This document shows, piece after piece, positions 54,133 to 64,000 of a stretch of DNA of 64,000 bases. A program made the position numbers and the translations under genes. Origin of the DNA: Eurosta solidaginis (taxonomy: Eukaryota; Arthropoda; Insecta; Diptera; Tephritidae); assembly GCF_040869045.1 (NCBI RefSeq), contig NW_027136912.1, positions 62,001 through 126,000 of the forward strand, given 5' to 3'. The notes under the pieces are model-generated. The model was not told the origin of the DNA, ran no database searches, and worked only from the letters and a program-made list of their open reading frames with translations. The stretch's first letter is position 1; each line of letters opens with the position of its first letter.

Positions 54133-55287
54133 TTAGTTTAACGATTGAGTGGATTTGGAGATTTGCTCGTCTCCTTCAGCTCTGCGTTTACGGCCACCCA
54201 CATTGTTGGAACTATTGGAATTGCTACTGCAATGACGTGCAATGTGACCTGGGTTACCGCACTTGAAACATTTCATAACTCCGGCATTTTTCTGTTGTGA
54301 TCCCTTCAGAGCTTCCAAAATTGTATCTACCCACTCTGGCCTTTCTACTTCCACACGATGAGCTTTGTATGCTGGTTTACTCAATAATGACGCCGTTTCC
54401 TGAGTCAATGCATGGGATACCGTTTCAGAAAATGTTCGCTTTGGGTTCGCGTATGTGGCTCGCTTCGTGTCGACGTCCCGTATGCCATTTATAAAGCTCT
54501 GAATCTTCACTCTTTCCGTGTATTCCACGGGTGCATCCGCATTTGCAAGATGAGCCAATCTTTCAATGTCAGAAGCAAACTCCTGCAAAGTCTCGTTAGC
54601 TTTATGGAAGCGGTTTTTCAATTCTATTTGAAATATCTGTTTCCTGTGTTCGCTTCCGTATCGCCGTTCTACAGCAGCCATCAATGCGTCATAACTGTTC
54701 CTTTCGTACTCTGGAATAGTCTGTAAGATTTCGGCAGCTGGTCATTTCAATGCTACGAAGAGCGCGGCAACTTTATCTTCCACATTCCAGTTGTTTACTG
54801 CTGCGGTCTTCTCAAACGGTAGCTTAAAGACCTGGAAAGGAACAGAACCGTCAAAGGATGGTGTTTTTACCTTTGGATTACTCGCTGAAACTGCTGGACG
54901 ACTTAATTGTAACTGCTCCATACGACCCTTCAAATCATCGACTTCTGCCTGAAATTGAGCGCTTTTTGCATCCTGCGCTTCCAGCTTTGATGCTACCCTT
55001 GCTTCCTGTGCTTCTAACTGTGAAGACATTTGTGCCACCTGTAATGATAAGCGCTCTTCTTGTTCTTCCATCTTAGATGTTATGCGTGTCTCCTGCGATT
55101 CCAGTTGGGATGCCATATATGTCTTCTGTTCTTCCATCTTTGATGTTATGCGTGTCTCCTGCGATTCCAGTTGGGAAGCCATATATGTCTTCTGTTCTTC
55201 CAATTGCGTTTCCATCTTGGATGTAATCTGTGTCGACATTTCTGACATTCGCGTTTCTTGTGCTTCAATTTTCGATGTTACTGTCAT
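54133..55287 (-). pseudogene. Gag of copy 3, truncated and interrupted
   Basis: Frames 54742-55287 and 54133-54684 are the same reading frame split by a nonsense codon near 54740 (ALK-stop-PAAEIL). The coiled coil has repeated SQLESQETRITSKMEEQKTYMA-type blocks, more than in copy 1. The zinc knuckle CFKCGNPGHIARHC is complete. The SAP-like N-terminus is missing because of the truncation at 55287. A frameshift at about 54130 separates gag from the protease frame. Confidence 0.87.
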
Positions 55288-55480
55288 TCGAACAGCCAGA
55301 ATTAGTGGCCCTTAGTGTACAATGAACGGGCAAAAGCCTACAATACTAAATTACATTTTGGGCCATGTCTACTCTGGATTGAAGAGCCTGCTTCAAATGC
55401 CCTATGTACACTTGTACAAGCTCTTGTTGTGATACATTTGCGAGGAGATTAAGGGCGAGTAGCAATTGGGACGTGCTTCT
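55288..55480. other. Junction between truncated gypsy and truncated LINE
   Basis: About 190 bp that match neither the gypsy family nor the LINE copy at 10 kb. Both neighbours are truncated at this point. Confidence 0.5.
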
Positions 55481-56193
55481 TTTAAACTTTTCCCGCACTT
55501 CCTACACCTGCTATCACTGACCAAGCCTAATTTAAAGCCATGTGACGCCAGAAGGCAGTGTCCAGTCAGAATACCCGTTATGAGTCTACAGTCCTCTCTT
55601 TTTAATGATAGAAGCAACTGTGTTAGTCTAAGGTTGTAAGACCTACACATAATCTTCAACACTTTACAGCCCAGCGCTTGAACCCACGCCTTTTCTGCTT
55701 GGTCGATCATGTGCACCTCTCGCATTCGCTTAATCTCGCCCAATCTAATTGGGACATCTACGGAGCCAGCTTCAAGGGATGCGCCCGTTTTAGCTAGTTC
55801 GTCCGCTTTTTCATTCCCATCTATTCCCATATGCCCTGGGACCGAATATAGATGTATGCTTCTCCCTGTCCCGATTCTCTCCAGAGACTGCTTACACTCT
55901 AACACGCATTTAGATGCTGTGCTATGCGAGATTATTGCTTTAAGCGCCCGATCCATCAAAGAACTAATCGTTGGAAGGCATTTTCCACTTATGACAATTG
56001 CAACGTCATCTGCGTAAGCCGTAAGTTTTACGGGTCCCTCATCGAATTGCCTGAGCAGTTGGTTGATGACCAGTGTCCACAGCAGAGGTGATAGCACCCC
56101 TCCCTGCGGCGTGCCCCTGTCCACTGATTTCGTAGCATCGTACAATCCCCATTGTGACGTAATCTTTCTGCAATTTAACATGCAGCGATCCAT
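55402..56193 (-). pseudogene. ORF2 continuation: RT fused to RNase H by an internal deletion
   Basis: The frame resumes after the frameshift with DRGTPQGGVLSPLLWTLVINQL and the catalytic LTAYADDVAIV. At about 55940 the coding sequence jumps in frame from LMDRALK directly to AIISHSTASK of RNase H. The sister copy at 10.9-11.8 kb keeps about 860 bp here (RT thumb and the start of RNase H). The RNase H end GHMGIDGNEKADELAKTGAS and a Cys-rich RCRKCGKSLKEA follow, then the reading frame enters the unassigned junction. Confidence 0.87.
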
Positions 56194-56197
56194 CTGA

Positions 56198-58276
56198 TTA
56201 AGGCAGGATGTACTTTAATGTAATTAAGACCATCCATAATCGCCCATTTTGCAACATTATTGAAAGCCCCGGCAATGTCCAAGAAGACTCGACTAGAGCA
56301 TACTCCTTATATTCCAGGGATTTCTCTATGCTTATTACCACCCTATGCAATGCGGTGTCTACCGACTTGCCTTTGGTGTACGTATGCTGTGTTGTGGAGA
56401 GCAGCTTTTCATCCACGTTGGACTTTATGTACACATCTATCAGCCTCTCAAAGGTTTTGAGCAGAAATGATGTTAAGCTAATGGGTCTATAGTCTTTGGG
56501 ATACACGTGACCGATCTTCCCCGCCTTTGGTAGAAAAGCTACACGAGCAGTTCTCCAAGAGTGCGGTACATGATTCAGTCTTATGCACCCATCGAATATT
56601 ATTTTAAGCCATTCCACGACCGCCCTACTTGAGACTTGTAGCATGGCCGGGAATATACCATCTGGGCCCGACGATTTAAACTTAGAAAACGTCTTCACTG
56701 CCCACTCGATATTGGTATCGGTCACCAAGCCCGTCACCACTAGCTCCGTGATCGAAGTGTGAGTGATGTCTGCTGGTTCTTCTAAACCGTCTCCCGATGG
56801 GAAATGTTTATCGAGAAGCACCTCAAGGGATTCCTCACTATCACGTGACCATTCCCCGTTCTCTTTCTTTATTAGTCCCTGGACTATGTTTCCCTTTGCT
56901 AGGACTTTTTTCAACCGTGCTGTTTCACTGGAGCACTCTATGTCCGTACAGAAACTTTTCCATGAGTTTCTCTTCGCCCTGGTAATTTCACGCTTGTAGA
57001 TCCTCAGTAGATCCCTGTACTCGTCCCGACACGCTTCGCTTTCCGCGGTCTTTGCGAGTTTAAACATTTCTTTTACCTGTCTTCTTAGAAGACTCAGCTC
57101 ATTGCTCCACCATGGCGGCTTTGCTTTTCCTCTGAATCTTCTTAGAGGGCAAGCTTTGTTATACGCAGTCATAAGCGTCCTTGTTAGGAATTCATTCGAC
57201 TCCTCCAGTTCCTCTACATTAGCAACCTCTTTGTGTTGTCCCAGTTTCGTTTCTACATGTTTCTGGAATTTAGTCCAATTCGTTGCCCTAGGGTTTCTAA
57301 AGGTTCCTCCCTTCTCTACCCTCTTTAGTGGGATGCTGAAGCTTATATACGCATGGTCGGAGAAGGATGGTCTATCGAGAACCATCCAATCATACCTTGA
57401 TATATCACGCTCGGAGCTCAATGTAATATCCAGAACATTGCTGGATGTTGGACCAATGTATGTAGGAACATTTCCCCTGTTGGCTATCTGCAAATTGGTT
57501 TGCAGGATGTAACAAAATAGAGATTCGCCTCTCTCGTTCTTATCTGCTCCTCCCCACGCATTGTGGTGCGCATTTGCATCTGCGCCTATGACCAACCGCC
57601 CTTTGCGCCCTTCCTCCTGTACTAGCCTTTTGCACTGCATCGGTGGAACCTCCGCAGCATGGGCCATGTAGCAGGACGCCAGGATAAATGCCTGCTTATT
57701 CTTTTGCTCAACGGCCACCGCTACGAGGTCCTCGGTGGTGTAATTAGGCAGCATATATGAATGCAGCTGTTTCCTTACCATTACTACAGCTCGCACCCGT
57801 CCTTCCGTTTGTGCGTAGTAAACGCCAAACCCGCGCGCGCTAAGTCCAGAAACCTTTCCTCCCGATGAGAGCCACGGCTCCTGGATCAGCGCCACGCCAA
57901 ACGAACCCTCCTCAAGGGTTAGGAGTAGTTCGCTCGACGCCACTTTACTGTGTTGGAGGTTTATCTGTAGGACTCGCAGCACCATTGGGCTGTTTGCCCC
58001 CTCCAGCACCTTCGTCTTGACGTCGTCGTCCTCCACTTGCCCTTTTGGTTTAGAGTATTCGAGGCCACCTTCAGCCCCTCGTGAATGTTGTGCCGTGTGT
58101 TCCTCTGTGCGAGTCACAGCACCATTTAGCGGTTGGTCCTCTTCTAGCACGTTCGTGGTGACGTCGGGGACCTCCACCTGTCTTTTTTCCCTTAGGCTTC
58201 TGAGGTCCTTTTCGACTTCGCCCACTTCCAGCGTGTTAGGATTTTTATCCTCGGGACTTCTTTTCCTGAGTCGCAT
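56198..58276 (-). pseudogene. LINE ORF2 N-terminal two thirds (endonuclease and start of RT)
   Basis: 692 codons. The acidic/basic N-terminus (1-98) is followed by an APE-type endonuclease with LQINLQHSK (N102), IQEPW (E133), GADANAHHNAW (D233, N235), LDITLSS (D283) and SFSDHAYI (D307, H308), so the nicking domain appears complete. RT begins near VAFLPKAGK and DYRPISLTSFLLKTFERLID. A two-base insertion near 56288, relative to the copy at 12.1 kb (GACTCGACTAGAGC against GACTCCTAGAGC), shifts the frame and ends it at 56198. The ATG at 58274-58276 follows the ORF1 stop with no gap. Confidence 0.9.
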
Positions 58277-59212
58277 TTAAATTTTGCCAGTGCCAAAGGA
58301 CATTTTGCCAAGCTGCGTGTACAAAATATCCTCCGCCTGCTTGTTTATTTGGAAGATGTAGAACTGACCATCCTCGGTAGGCCGAGATACAGTAAGTACC
58401 TTCCAATCCTGTGTCGGTATGTTCGGATTCTGATTCTGCAGAAGTCGCAGTGTATCCTCCGACTTCATCACGCATGGTATCCATACCTTAACTTTTGGTA
58501 CCGTGGGGATTTGCGCTTTATCCACCACCTCAAACCGCGCGTTCGCGCCTTGCCTTTGGAGGTTTGGAACGACTTCCTCCAGCCACCGCAAGCTCGCGAT
58601 GTTGTCGCACGCTATCATCTTCACACCATTATACCATCCCCCCGAATCAAAGGTTGGAAGGGGCTTACTTGGTTGTTCCCGCATCATCTTAAGCATTAAG
58701 CTAATAAGCTCCCTTTCCACAGATCTCCACCTTTTAGTAGTCATTTGTCCGAACAGACTGCTACGATCAACCAGCGCCACAGTCAGTGACTGCTTTGCCA
58801 CATCACTCATATTCTCGGGAAAAGCAGGAGTCTTAGTGTTATCTCCCTTTGGAACCTCCGAGAACACCGGAGTCTTCGCGTTAACTCCCTTTAGCGCCTC
58901 CGAGAAAGCCGGAGGCTTAGCGTTATCTCCCTTTGGTTTATCTCCTACTTCCGTAGTTGGAACTTCCCTCTGACTGGCAGCTTTCGAGGTAGTTGCTACC
59001 TCGCTATTGGAACCAATCTGTCTTACAGCTTTGGGCCTACTTGTCTTGTCTATGCGACTGCCCTGCCTCGCGGCTCTAGGACTGGGTCCTTTCTGCCTCT
59101 TGAAAGCAGGCTTGTTGCCTTCTGCCGAACGTTGCCTGGGTGGTATGTAAGTCCCACGTATCTTATGCGAACTTCGAACAGCATCTGTAAGACAGCATCT
59201 GACGAGTGGCAA
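58277..59212 (-). CDS. LINE ORF1 protein
   Basis: 311 aa, intact. The N-terminal half (1-100) is basic and Ser/Pro/Arg-rich, fitting RNA binding. A 14-residue unit of the form KGDNAKPPAFSEAL is repeated three times at about 95-140. The C-terminal part (about 147-311), with WYNGVKMIACDN, KVWIPCV, TLRLLQNQNPNIPTQDW and GQFYIFQIN, resembles the DUF4780-type domain of dipteran LINE ORF1 proteins; this is from memory. There are no CCHC knuckles. The start at 59210-59212 is the first ATG, but an upstream start cannot be excluded. The stop codon TAA is directly followed by the ORF2 ATG. Confidence 0.85.
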   Translation of the reverse strand: MPLVRCCLTDAVRSSHKIRGTYIPPRQRSAEGNKPAFKRQKGPSPRAARQGSRIDKTSRPKAVRQIGSNSEVATTSKAASQREVPTTEVGDKPKGDNAKPPAFSEALKGVNAKTPVFSEVPKGDNTKTPAFPENMSDVAKQSLTVALVDRSSLFGQMTTKRWRSVERELISLMLKMMREQPSKPLPTFDSGGWYNGVKMIACDNIASLRWLEEVVPNLQRQGANARFEVVDKAQIPTVPKVKVWIPCVMKSEDTLRLLQNQNPNIPTQDWKVLTVSRPTEDGQFYIFQINKQAEDILYTQLGKMSFGTGKI

Positions 59213-59449
59213 CCTGCTTCGAAAAATTTGTATTATAAGCTAAATTTTTTTGTTGATGTTGATTTTTGCGGATATTGAGCCCAGGACCATCGGTGTTGTA
59301 GGCGATTATGCTCTTGATGACAATGCTGTAAGTGTACGTGTTTTTTAATTGAGGCTACTAACTGTCGTAATGAGAACAACATTAAGTGCGTCAATTGAAC
59401 GCGACTTTATAAAACCGAAAAATTGTAAAGTTCAATATTCTTCTGTAGG

Positions 59450-60400
59450 CCGGAAATCCCGTATTTCAACAACGTAATGCATTGGCTCCTACGCTCAGAA
59501 TCTCACGCAACTTTGAGGGGTCAGTTATGGACAGAACTCTTTGGGAAACAGGAAATCCATATATTGAACCTGTCTTAGAAGTTTGTTTCGCGAATGGGTC
59601 AAAATTTGATGCCGAAAAAACGGGAGTTGGCATTTATCAGCCGAACTTCAAGAAATCAATACTAATGGGATGATACCACACTATTTTTTAGGCCGAAGTA
59701 TGTGCCGTAGATGTTTGCGGTAGAGAATGTGTGCAAAGAAGCTCATAATTGAAGAGTATTTCATAACCTCTGATAGCCAGGCTGCCTTACGTACCTCGCA
59801 GTCTTACACAATTACTTCTAAACAAGTGTAAGAATGCGTTGGAGTCGCAACTGATCTGGGAGCCAAGAACAAGGTTTAGTTAAGACAGGTTCCCTGGCAT
59901 CAGGCAGGGTGCTATAGTACAATTCTATTGTACAAAGGCCCTTTGTAGACTCATAAAGGCAACCGCTAGGGAAACCATAAGTAAGTGGAAAAGAAAGCAG
60001 TTTAGACAACAATGGATTAAATGCCTAAGACAAAGACAGGCTAAATTGTGTATACTCCTAGCAACGAAAGTATCAGTCAAACTCAATAATACAGCAAAAA
60101 GGACCAACGAACTTCCACTGTGTACAATACGAGACACTGGAGTCTACGATATCAACTAATGTAGTTTTATCAATGCGATACACAAATCTGTTGCTTTTGT
60201 GAGCTGGAAGATGAAACGCTGGCTCACATTCTCTGCAAATGCGTCGCTCTGGGAAGGCAGAGACTTTCCCATCTAGGTGGTATAACGTTTAATCCCGTCG
60301 TGATATAGAATAAAAAGGCTGAAGAGGTGCTCAAACATATTGAAACCTTCCGCAGAATAATAGGCTGCAGAGTCGCACACAATAGCTCTAAATAAAAGTC
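59450..60400 (+). pseudogene. LINE RNase H and C-terminal fragment
   Basis: Plus-strand frames give GSKFDAEKTGVGIY with the first RNase H Asp lost or shifted, then AEVCAVDVCGREC and the SDSQAAL motif about 59775. Further on come KRKQFRQQWIKCLRQRQAK and CELEDETLAHILCKCVALG (about 60185-60260), the Cys/His motif that ends ORF2 in many LINEs. Frames change several times with many stops, so it is an old fragment. It opposes copy B, from which it is separated by about 240 bp. Confidence 0.75.
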
Positions 60401-62011
60401 GTACTGCATCGAGGCTTCATAATATAACCCAGGTACCTTATTCCATAAATCGGAGAAATATTTGCACAAGGGGAAACTCGTAATGGAAAAATATAGTGGT
60501 GAATACTGATTAGCCGGATGAATTGAGAGCCTAAAAATATTTAAGGAATTCACAGTAGCAACGAGTGAACTTCATAGAGAGAATAAATACGCAGGCCATA
60601 AGAGGGCTGGGAGTATAGAGTGAAGGCAGAGCCCGCGAAATTGCAGAGAATAGGAGAAAAAAATGCCTCATATTATCTCAACATATGAGTTCATCTATAA
60701 AGCTGTGGTGATATAGCTTACAGCTGCCACTTACATAAATATGCAGCACTCCCTCTTTTTGCTGTTTGTTAACATGTTCATCCTAGCGCAATCTAATAGA
60801 GATTTGCTTACCGCTGTAGCTTCTCATTAGCTTAAGCTATAAGTCCATGAGCGCCCTTTCAGACTTTTTCATGTATGAGATTTTCACCACAATTTTCTAC
60901 ATTGTAAATTAAATAACTGACAAACGAGCTGACATTTTATAACATCTCAAACGCCCGAAACCCTAGCTATGGAGTTCGGCCTTAAGAGCGTCACTTGGGT
61001 AAAATGTGGGGACATTAACATAAGCATATTGAGTAAATGAACAGTTGTGGTGTATTATGATGGCATGACTTTAATTTTAGTGTATGTGTGCGTGCTCTTC
61101 TGTGTCGGTAGCAAAATTACTACAGCTACTCGCTATTCACCGCAGCCGCCAAGCAGCGCTGGTAGTTGTCGGCTTAATCAACTAAGCATCAGTTCAGTGC
61201 GGTCGTTTAACGGTAAATGTATGCCATAAATTAATAACGCAATTTCCGGCACATCAAATTAATTCGAATGTAGTGATTTGACTTCAAAAGTGATGAACTC
61301 CAAAAAAACTACTACAAACAAAAAACTAAGAAAAATAATAATGCAAGAAGAAACAAAAAAAAATAGTTCTTTATTTCATCTTCACAGCTAGATTGTTTTA
61401 AAGTGCGCTTAATACATTTTTATTAGTTTAAAATTTATAAAAGGTTTGTGCGCCTTAAAGTATGCAATGCTGCTATCATAATCAATTGAACACTATGCAA
61501 GCATGCATAAATAAATGGCATTTTGCAAGTGTTCCGTATATTTTCGTGTGTATGTGTATTTGATGTATATATGTAACACAATACTTGCATATTATGTATA
61601 TGTCTGTAGGTGATTTTATTACAGTACCTTGTTTACTGTACCAACTACAATGCCTACACACTCTGGTGTCCTCATTGTAGTTGGTGCTGCAGCGCCTCAG
61701 CGCTCTGCGGTCTACCGTTATCATATTCTGTCGCAACACACTTCCCAAGGGTGACGTTGTTTTTGTTCTTCGCTTTTTGTTTTTCCTTTTTTATTGTTCA
61801 TGACTGTGTTACAAATTGCTATGCTATAGAGAATTTTATGTGCCCGTGTACGATGCAGGAATTAATGCAACTTTAATGCGGACAAGTGGTGAGTTGAAAA
61901 TTTTTTGGAACTTCTTTAAAGTTTCTCAGTAAAGGGTTTGATAAGGGAAAATAATTGATGAATTTTTTATTGGGGTTTTTTTTTGGTATTGATATTAGAA
62001 TAATTACAAAA
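60401..62011. other. Interval without a recognisable gene
   Basis: Short ORFs only. The left part may be the worn 3' end of the preceding LINE. Confidence 0.4.
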
Positions 62012-62446
62012 TTTACAAACGGCGGTGGTTACTAGGACATGTTTCTGAATTTTACATCTTCATCAGCTAGCTTCTCGGGAGCTGAGTATTGAACTTGAAA
62101 TCTCCAACATTCATACTTTATACTAGTGCAAAAGCAGATGCCTAGTACACAGCGGAAGTACTGTTTATAAAAACAATGCTTTAAACCCAATGCTACTAAG
62201 CTCTTGGAGCGCGCCTCTAAATATTCCGCACAATTAGGATTTAAAAGCATATATAATATGTATATACCTAAATGGTGAATATAGTAATAGCAACAAAAAG
62301 GCAACACTTAGTAGATAAAGGCATCTGCCTTTACACTAGTATAAAGTATGATTGATGGAGATTTCAAGTTCAATACTCAGCTCTCGAGAAGCTAGCTGAT
62401 GATGAAGTGACAGAAACATGTCCTAGTAACCATCGCCGTTTGTAAA
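62012..62446. mobile_element. Foldback/MITE-type inverted repeat
   Basis: The arms 62012-62135 and about 62315-62446 are inverted copies, both ending TTTACAAACGGCG or its complement. They share GTTACTAGGACATGTTTCTG, TCAGCTAGCTTCTCG and TTGAACTTGAAATCTCC. The spacer is about 180 bp with no ORF. The whole 435-bp unit looks like a non-autonomous DNA transposon; no clear target duplication was found. Confidence 0.85.
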
Positions 62447-63014
62447 CTTTTTAATTTTTTCCTAAGGTTAATTTTTTTATTTTTTTAATAACAAAAACAA
62501 TTGTGTAAAGCAATATGAGCATGTTCCGCTAACTAAGTACAAAAGGCACTTTTTTTTTGATTTTTTAATATGAAAGCTAACCAATTTGACTGAAAGTTAA
62601 GAAGCAGGTACCTCAGAACGAGGCACTAACCTAGTCTGCAAAAAAAAAAAAAAAGATTTGGTATATTCTTTCCAGGAAGTGAACCACGGTACGAGCTATG
62701 GTGCGATTTATTTTCAAACAACTAAGCTTTATTTCCGAACAGGCTAATACTTGTAATACTTATCTTTCAGCAAAAAGTACCAGGTCCTGGCTTCTTCTGA
62801 AAAAATATTATTTGTTTCCACGAAGTGGACCAGAAGCCGACGTATTCAAAGAAAATTTAATTTATTATTATCATATATGGACCGAAAGAAGCTTTTCGGC
62901 CAGGTTGATCATTGGAATACCTTTATTTCGCGATGTGGATGTTGTAAAAAAACTGCTCTCATGATAAGGATAGTATAGAACTGCTTTATTAGTGCATACA
63001 ATTTTAAAGGTTCA
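62447..63014. other. Interval without a recognisable gene
   Basis: A poly-A run at about 62641-62654 and an 88-aa plus frame (62698-62964) without recognisable domain. Confidence 0.4.
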
Positions 63015-63305
63015 CGATTTTCCCAACCCAATTGTCATCCTCACCTGCCCAAAGCGAATGTTTCATACATATAGCAGGCAAAACTATGACGATCTCACAT
63101 TCCTCCTAGAAAAAGTAAGTATAGGGGCGGGTAGCCTAGATGATATAACGTGGTCATATTAGGTCGCTTCTGAGATGGTAGGGCTAGTGCCTTAATGGTG
63201 CTTGTTACCGCAATGTAACGGATCTTTATTTGGAAGAGGACAATTAACACCGAACACATACCTTAGAACATTCGGGGAGGGTTTTTATAGCTACAAGAAA
63301 AAGCG
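63015..63305 (-). repeat. Dispersed dipteran repeat (copy 2, worn)
   Basis: Inverted relative to 15233-15672: CCCAATTGTCATCCTCACCT, GATGGTAGGGCTAGTGCC and CATTCGGGGAGGGTTTTTAT correspond to complements of phrases in copy 1 and in the repeat as I remember it. It is more diverged, and the 3' part is missing. Confidence 0.65.
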
Positions 63306-63620
63306 CAAGAAGACAAAGGGAATGTGACGGGGACAGAGAAAAAGAGGTAAAGAAAAAGGTCCGAAACAGGAGGTAAAATGAGTGGGAAAGAGACAAACAC
63401 TTAAAAGTAAATGAAAAGGCAGATGCCCAGGGATAGAAAAAAAAGAGGGGAGAGGGGTAAGGATGGCGAAAGAAATATGGAAAGATAGAGGTAGAGGGAA
63501 GGGTAAAAAAGGGTTAGCAAGAGGCAGAAGAAAAGGTAAGTGAAAGGGTGTAGTAAGTGAGCGACCTAGAGAGAGAACGAAAGAGGGAGGAAGGATATAG
63601 AAGGAAAAAGGTAAAATATG
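63306..63620 (+). repeat. Purine-rich tract
   Basis: About 300 bp almost entirely of A and G on the plus strand (AAGAGGTAAAG-, GAGAGGGGTAAGG-type words) with few pyrimidines. No ORF of meaning. The strand asymmetry is striking against the AT-rich, balanced surroundings. Confidence 0.7.
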
Positions 63621-63854
63621 TCATGGCGGATATAAAAGATAGAAAGTATTAAGTATTCATGAGCTGTAACTTAATAAAATTTGTTTTAAGTACTAATTTC
63701 TAAATTGGTTTGGCAAAAAAAAAACTGAATATGAGTCTACTGTTAACCTTAACTTTTTTCCCTTTGAGGCTGCTGAAAATATGCAAGTGCTATATATTGG
63801 CAATCGGTAGCGCCTATCAAATTGTCTTCTCTTATTTTGCGGAGGTAATACATG

Positions 63855-64000
63855 GAAAAACTTCGCCCAGGGCAGACAATATATCTATACTGTGTTCTCG
63901 GTCATTAAGGGACTCAAAGTAACGAGAAGGCCGATGAATTGGCAGAGGAGGGTGCAGCAATCGCTGAATCGACGGTTGACGTTTGGGAGAAATCAAGGAT
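63855..64000 (+). pseudogene. LINE RNase H fragment, continues beyond the window
   Basis: Plus-strand reading gives IYLYCVLGH, a stop, GTQSNEKADELAEEGAAIAE and STVDVWEKSR. This is the WVPGHxGIxGNEKADELAxxGA end of a LINE RNase H. A stop replaces the residue after GH, and the element runs off the right edge. Confidence 0.75.

Larger units (their letters stand above)
50659..55287 (-). mobile_element. Ty3/gypsy element with SAP-gag, 5'-truncated (copy 3)
   Basis: Minus-strand element of the same family as copies 1 and 2, but retaining RT and RNase H. The 3' LTR is 50659-51288. The 5' LTR and the start of gag are missing: sequence identity stops near 55287, where unassigned DNA and then a truncated LINE begin. 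Integrase has an internal deletion. At least five disabling lesions are visible. It shows what was removed from copies 1 and 2. Confidence 0.9.
55481..59212 (-). mobile_element. LINE with ORF1 and ORF2 (copy B)
   Basis: Minus-strand non-LTR element, the more complete relative of 10138-13332. ORF1 is intact. ORF2 has an apparently intact endonuclease but a frameshift in RT and an internal deletion between RT and RNase H. The 3' end is lost after the cysteine-motif region at about 55480. The domain set (APE endonuclease, RT, RNase H) points to the I/LOA/R1-like group. Confidence 0.9.

Noticed and set aside
58349..58973. Plus-strand ORFs of 116 and 156 aa
   Set aside because: Antisense to the intact LINE ORF1, with no domain of their own.

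Overview
This window reads as transposon-dominated, non-genic DNA from a higher dipteran, most likely a tephritid fruit fly. That assignment rests on the AT-rich base composition, the insect-type LTR and non-LTR retroelements, and several dispersed repeats that I recall as typical of tephritid genomes; no database search was possible. I found no convincing host gene, no tRNA or rRNA gene and no CRISPR. Long stretches carry only short chance ORFs, so the window could be intergenic or a large intron.

Layout. 0-6.3 kb: a solo LTR (335-957, 4-bp target duplication) abuts a short-LTR Ty3/gypsy element (963-5635, minus strand) that looks structurally complete and young. An LTR remnant follows. 6.9-9.7 kb: a terminal-inverted-repeat element carries about ten 130-bp tandem units. 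9.77-14.4 kb: a tRNA-type SINE has inserted in the 3' end of a LINE, which is itself interrupted by a 543-bp inverted-repeat element. A solo LTR and a piece of another LINE follow. 15.2-16.3 kb: a dispersed repeat and a truncated SINE. 16.3-22.7 kb: AT-rich DNA with a cluster of TTTAGTAC-like motifs, a diverged repeat and a 170-bp-arm palindrome. 22.7-25.9 kb: LINE remnants.

26.1-33.2 kb: two related gypsy elements in opposite orientation. Both keep gag and protease but lost reverse transcriptase, RNase H and most of integrase at the same point, which suggests a non-autonomous family. 34-40 kb: a jockey-like fragment and a LINE of another lineage, the latter split by a 610-bp hAT-type MITE with a perfect 8-bp duplication. 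41-49 kb: a short copy of the TIR/130-bp element, two SINEs, a tandem duplication and a scrap of Helitron-like helicase. 50.7-59.2 kb: a fuller but broken relative of the 26-33 kb gypsy family, joined to a LINE with both ORFs. 59.4-64 kb: further LINE fragments, a foldback element, a second copy of the 15.2-kb repeat and a purine-rich tract.

How they interact. The coding capacity is that of selfish elements. Only the 963-5635 element shows all catalytic motifs and nearly identical LTRs. The other copies record successive insertion, nesting, internal deletion and decay. The most interesting feature is the probable gag-protease-only gypsy derivative family and its tail-to-tail pairing at 26.1-33.2 kb.
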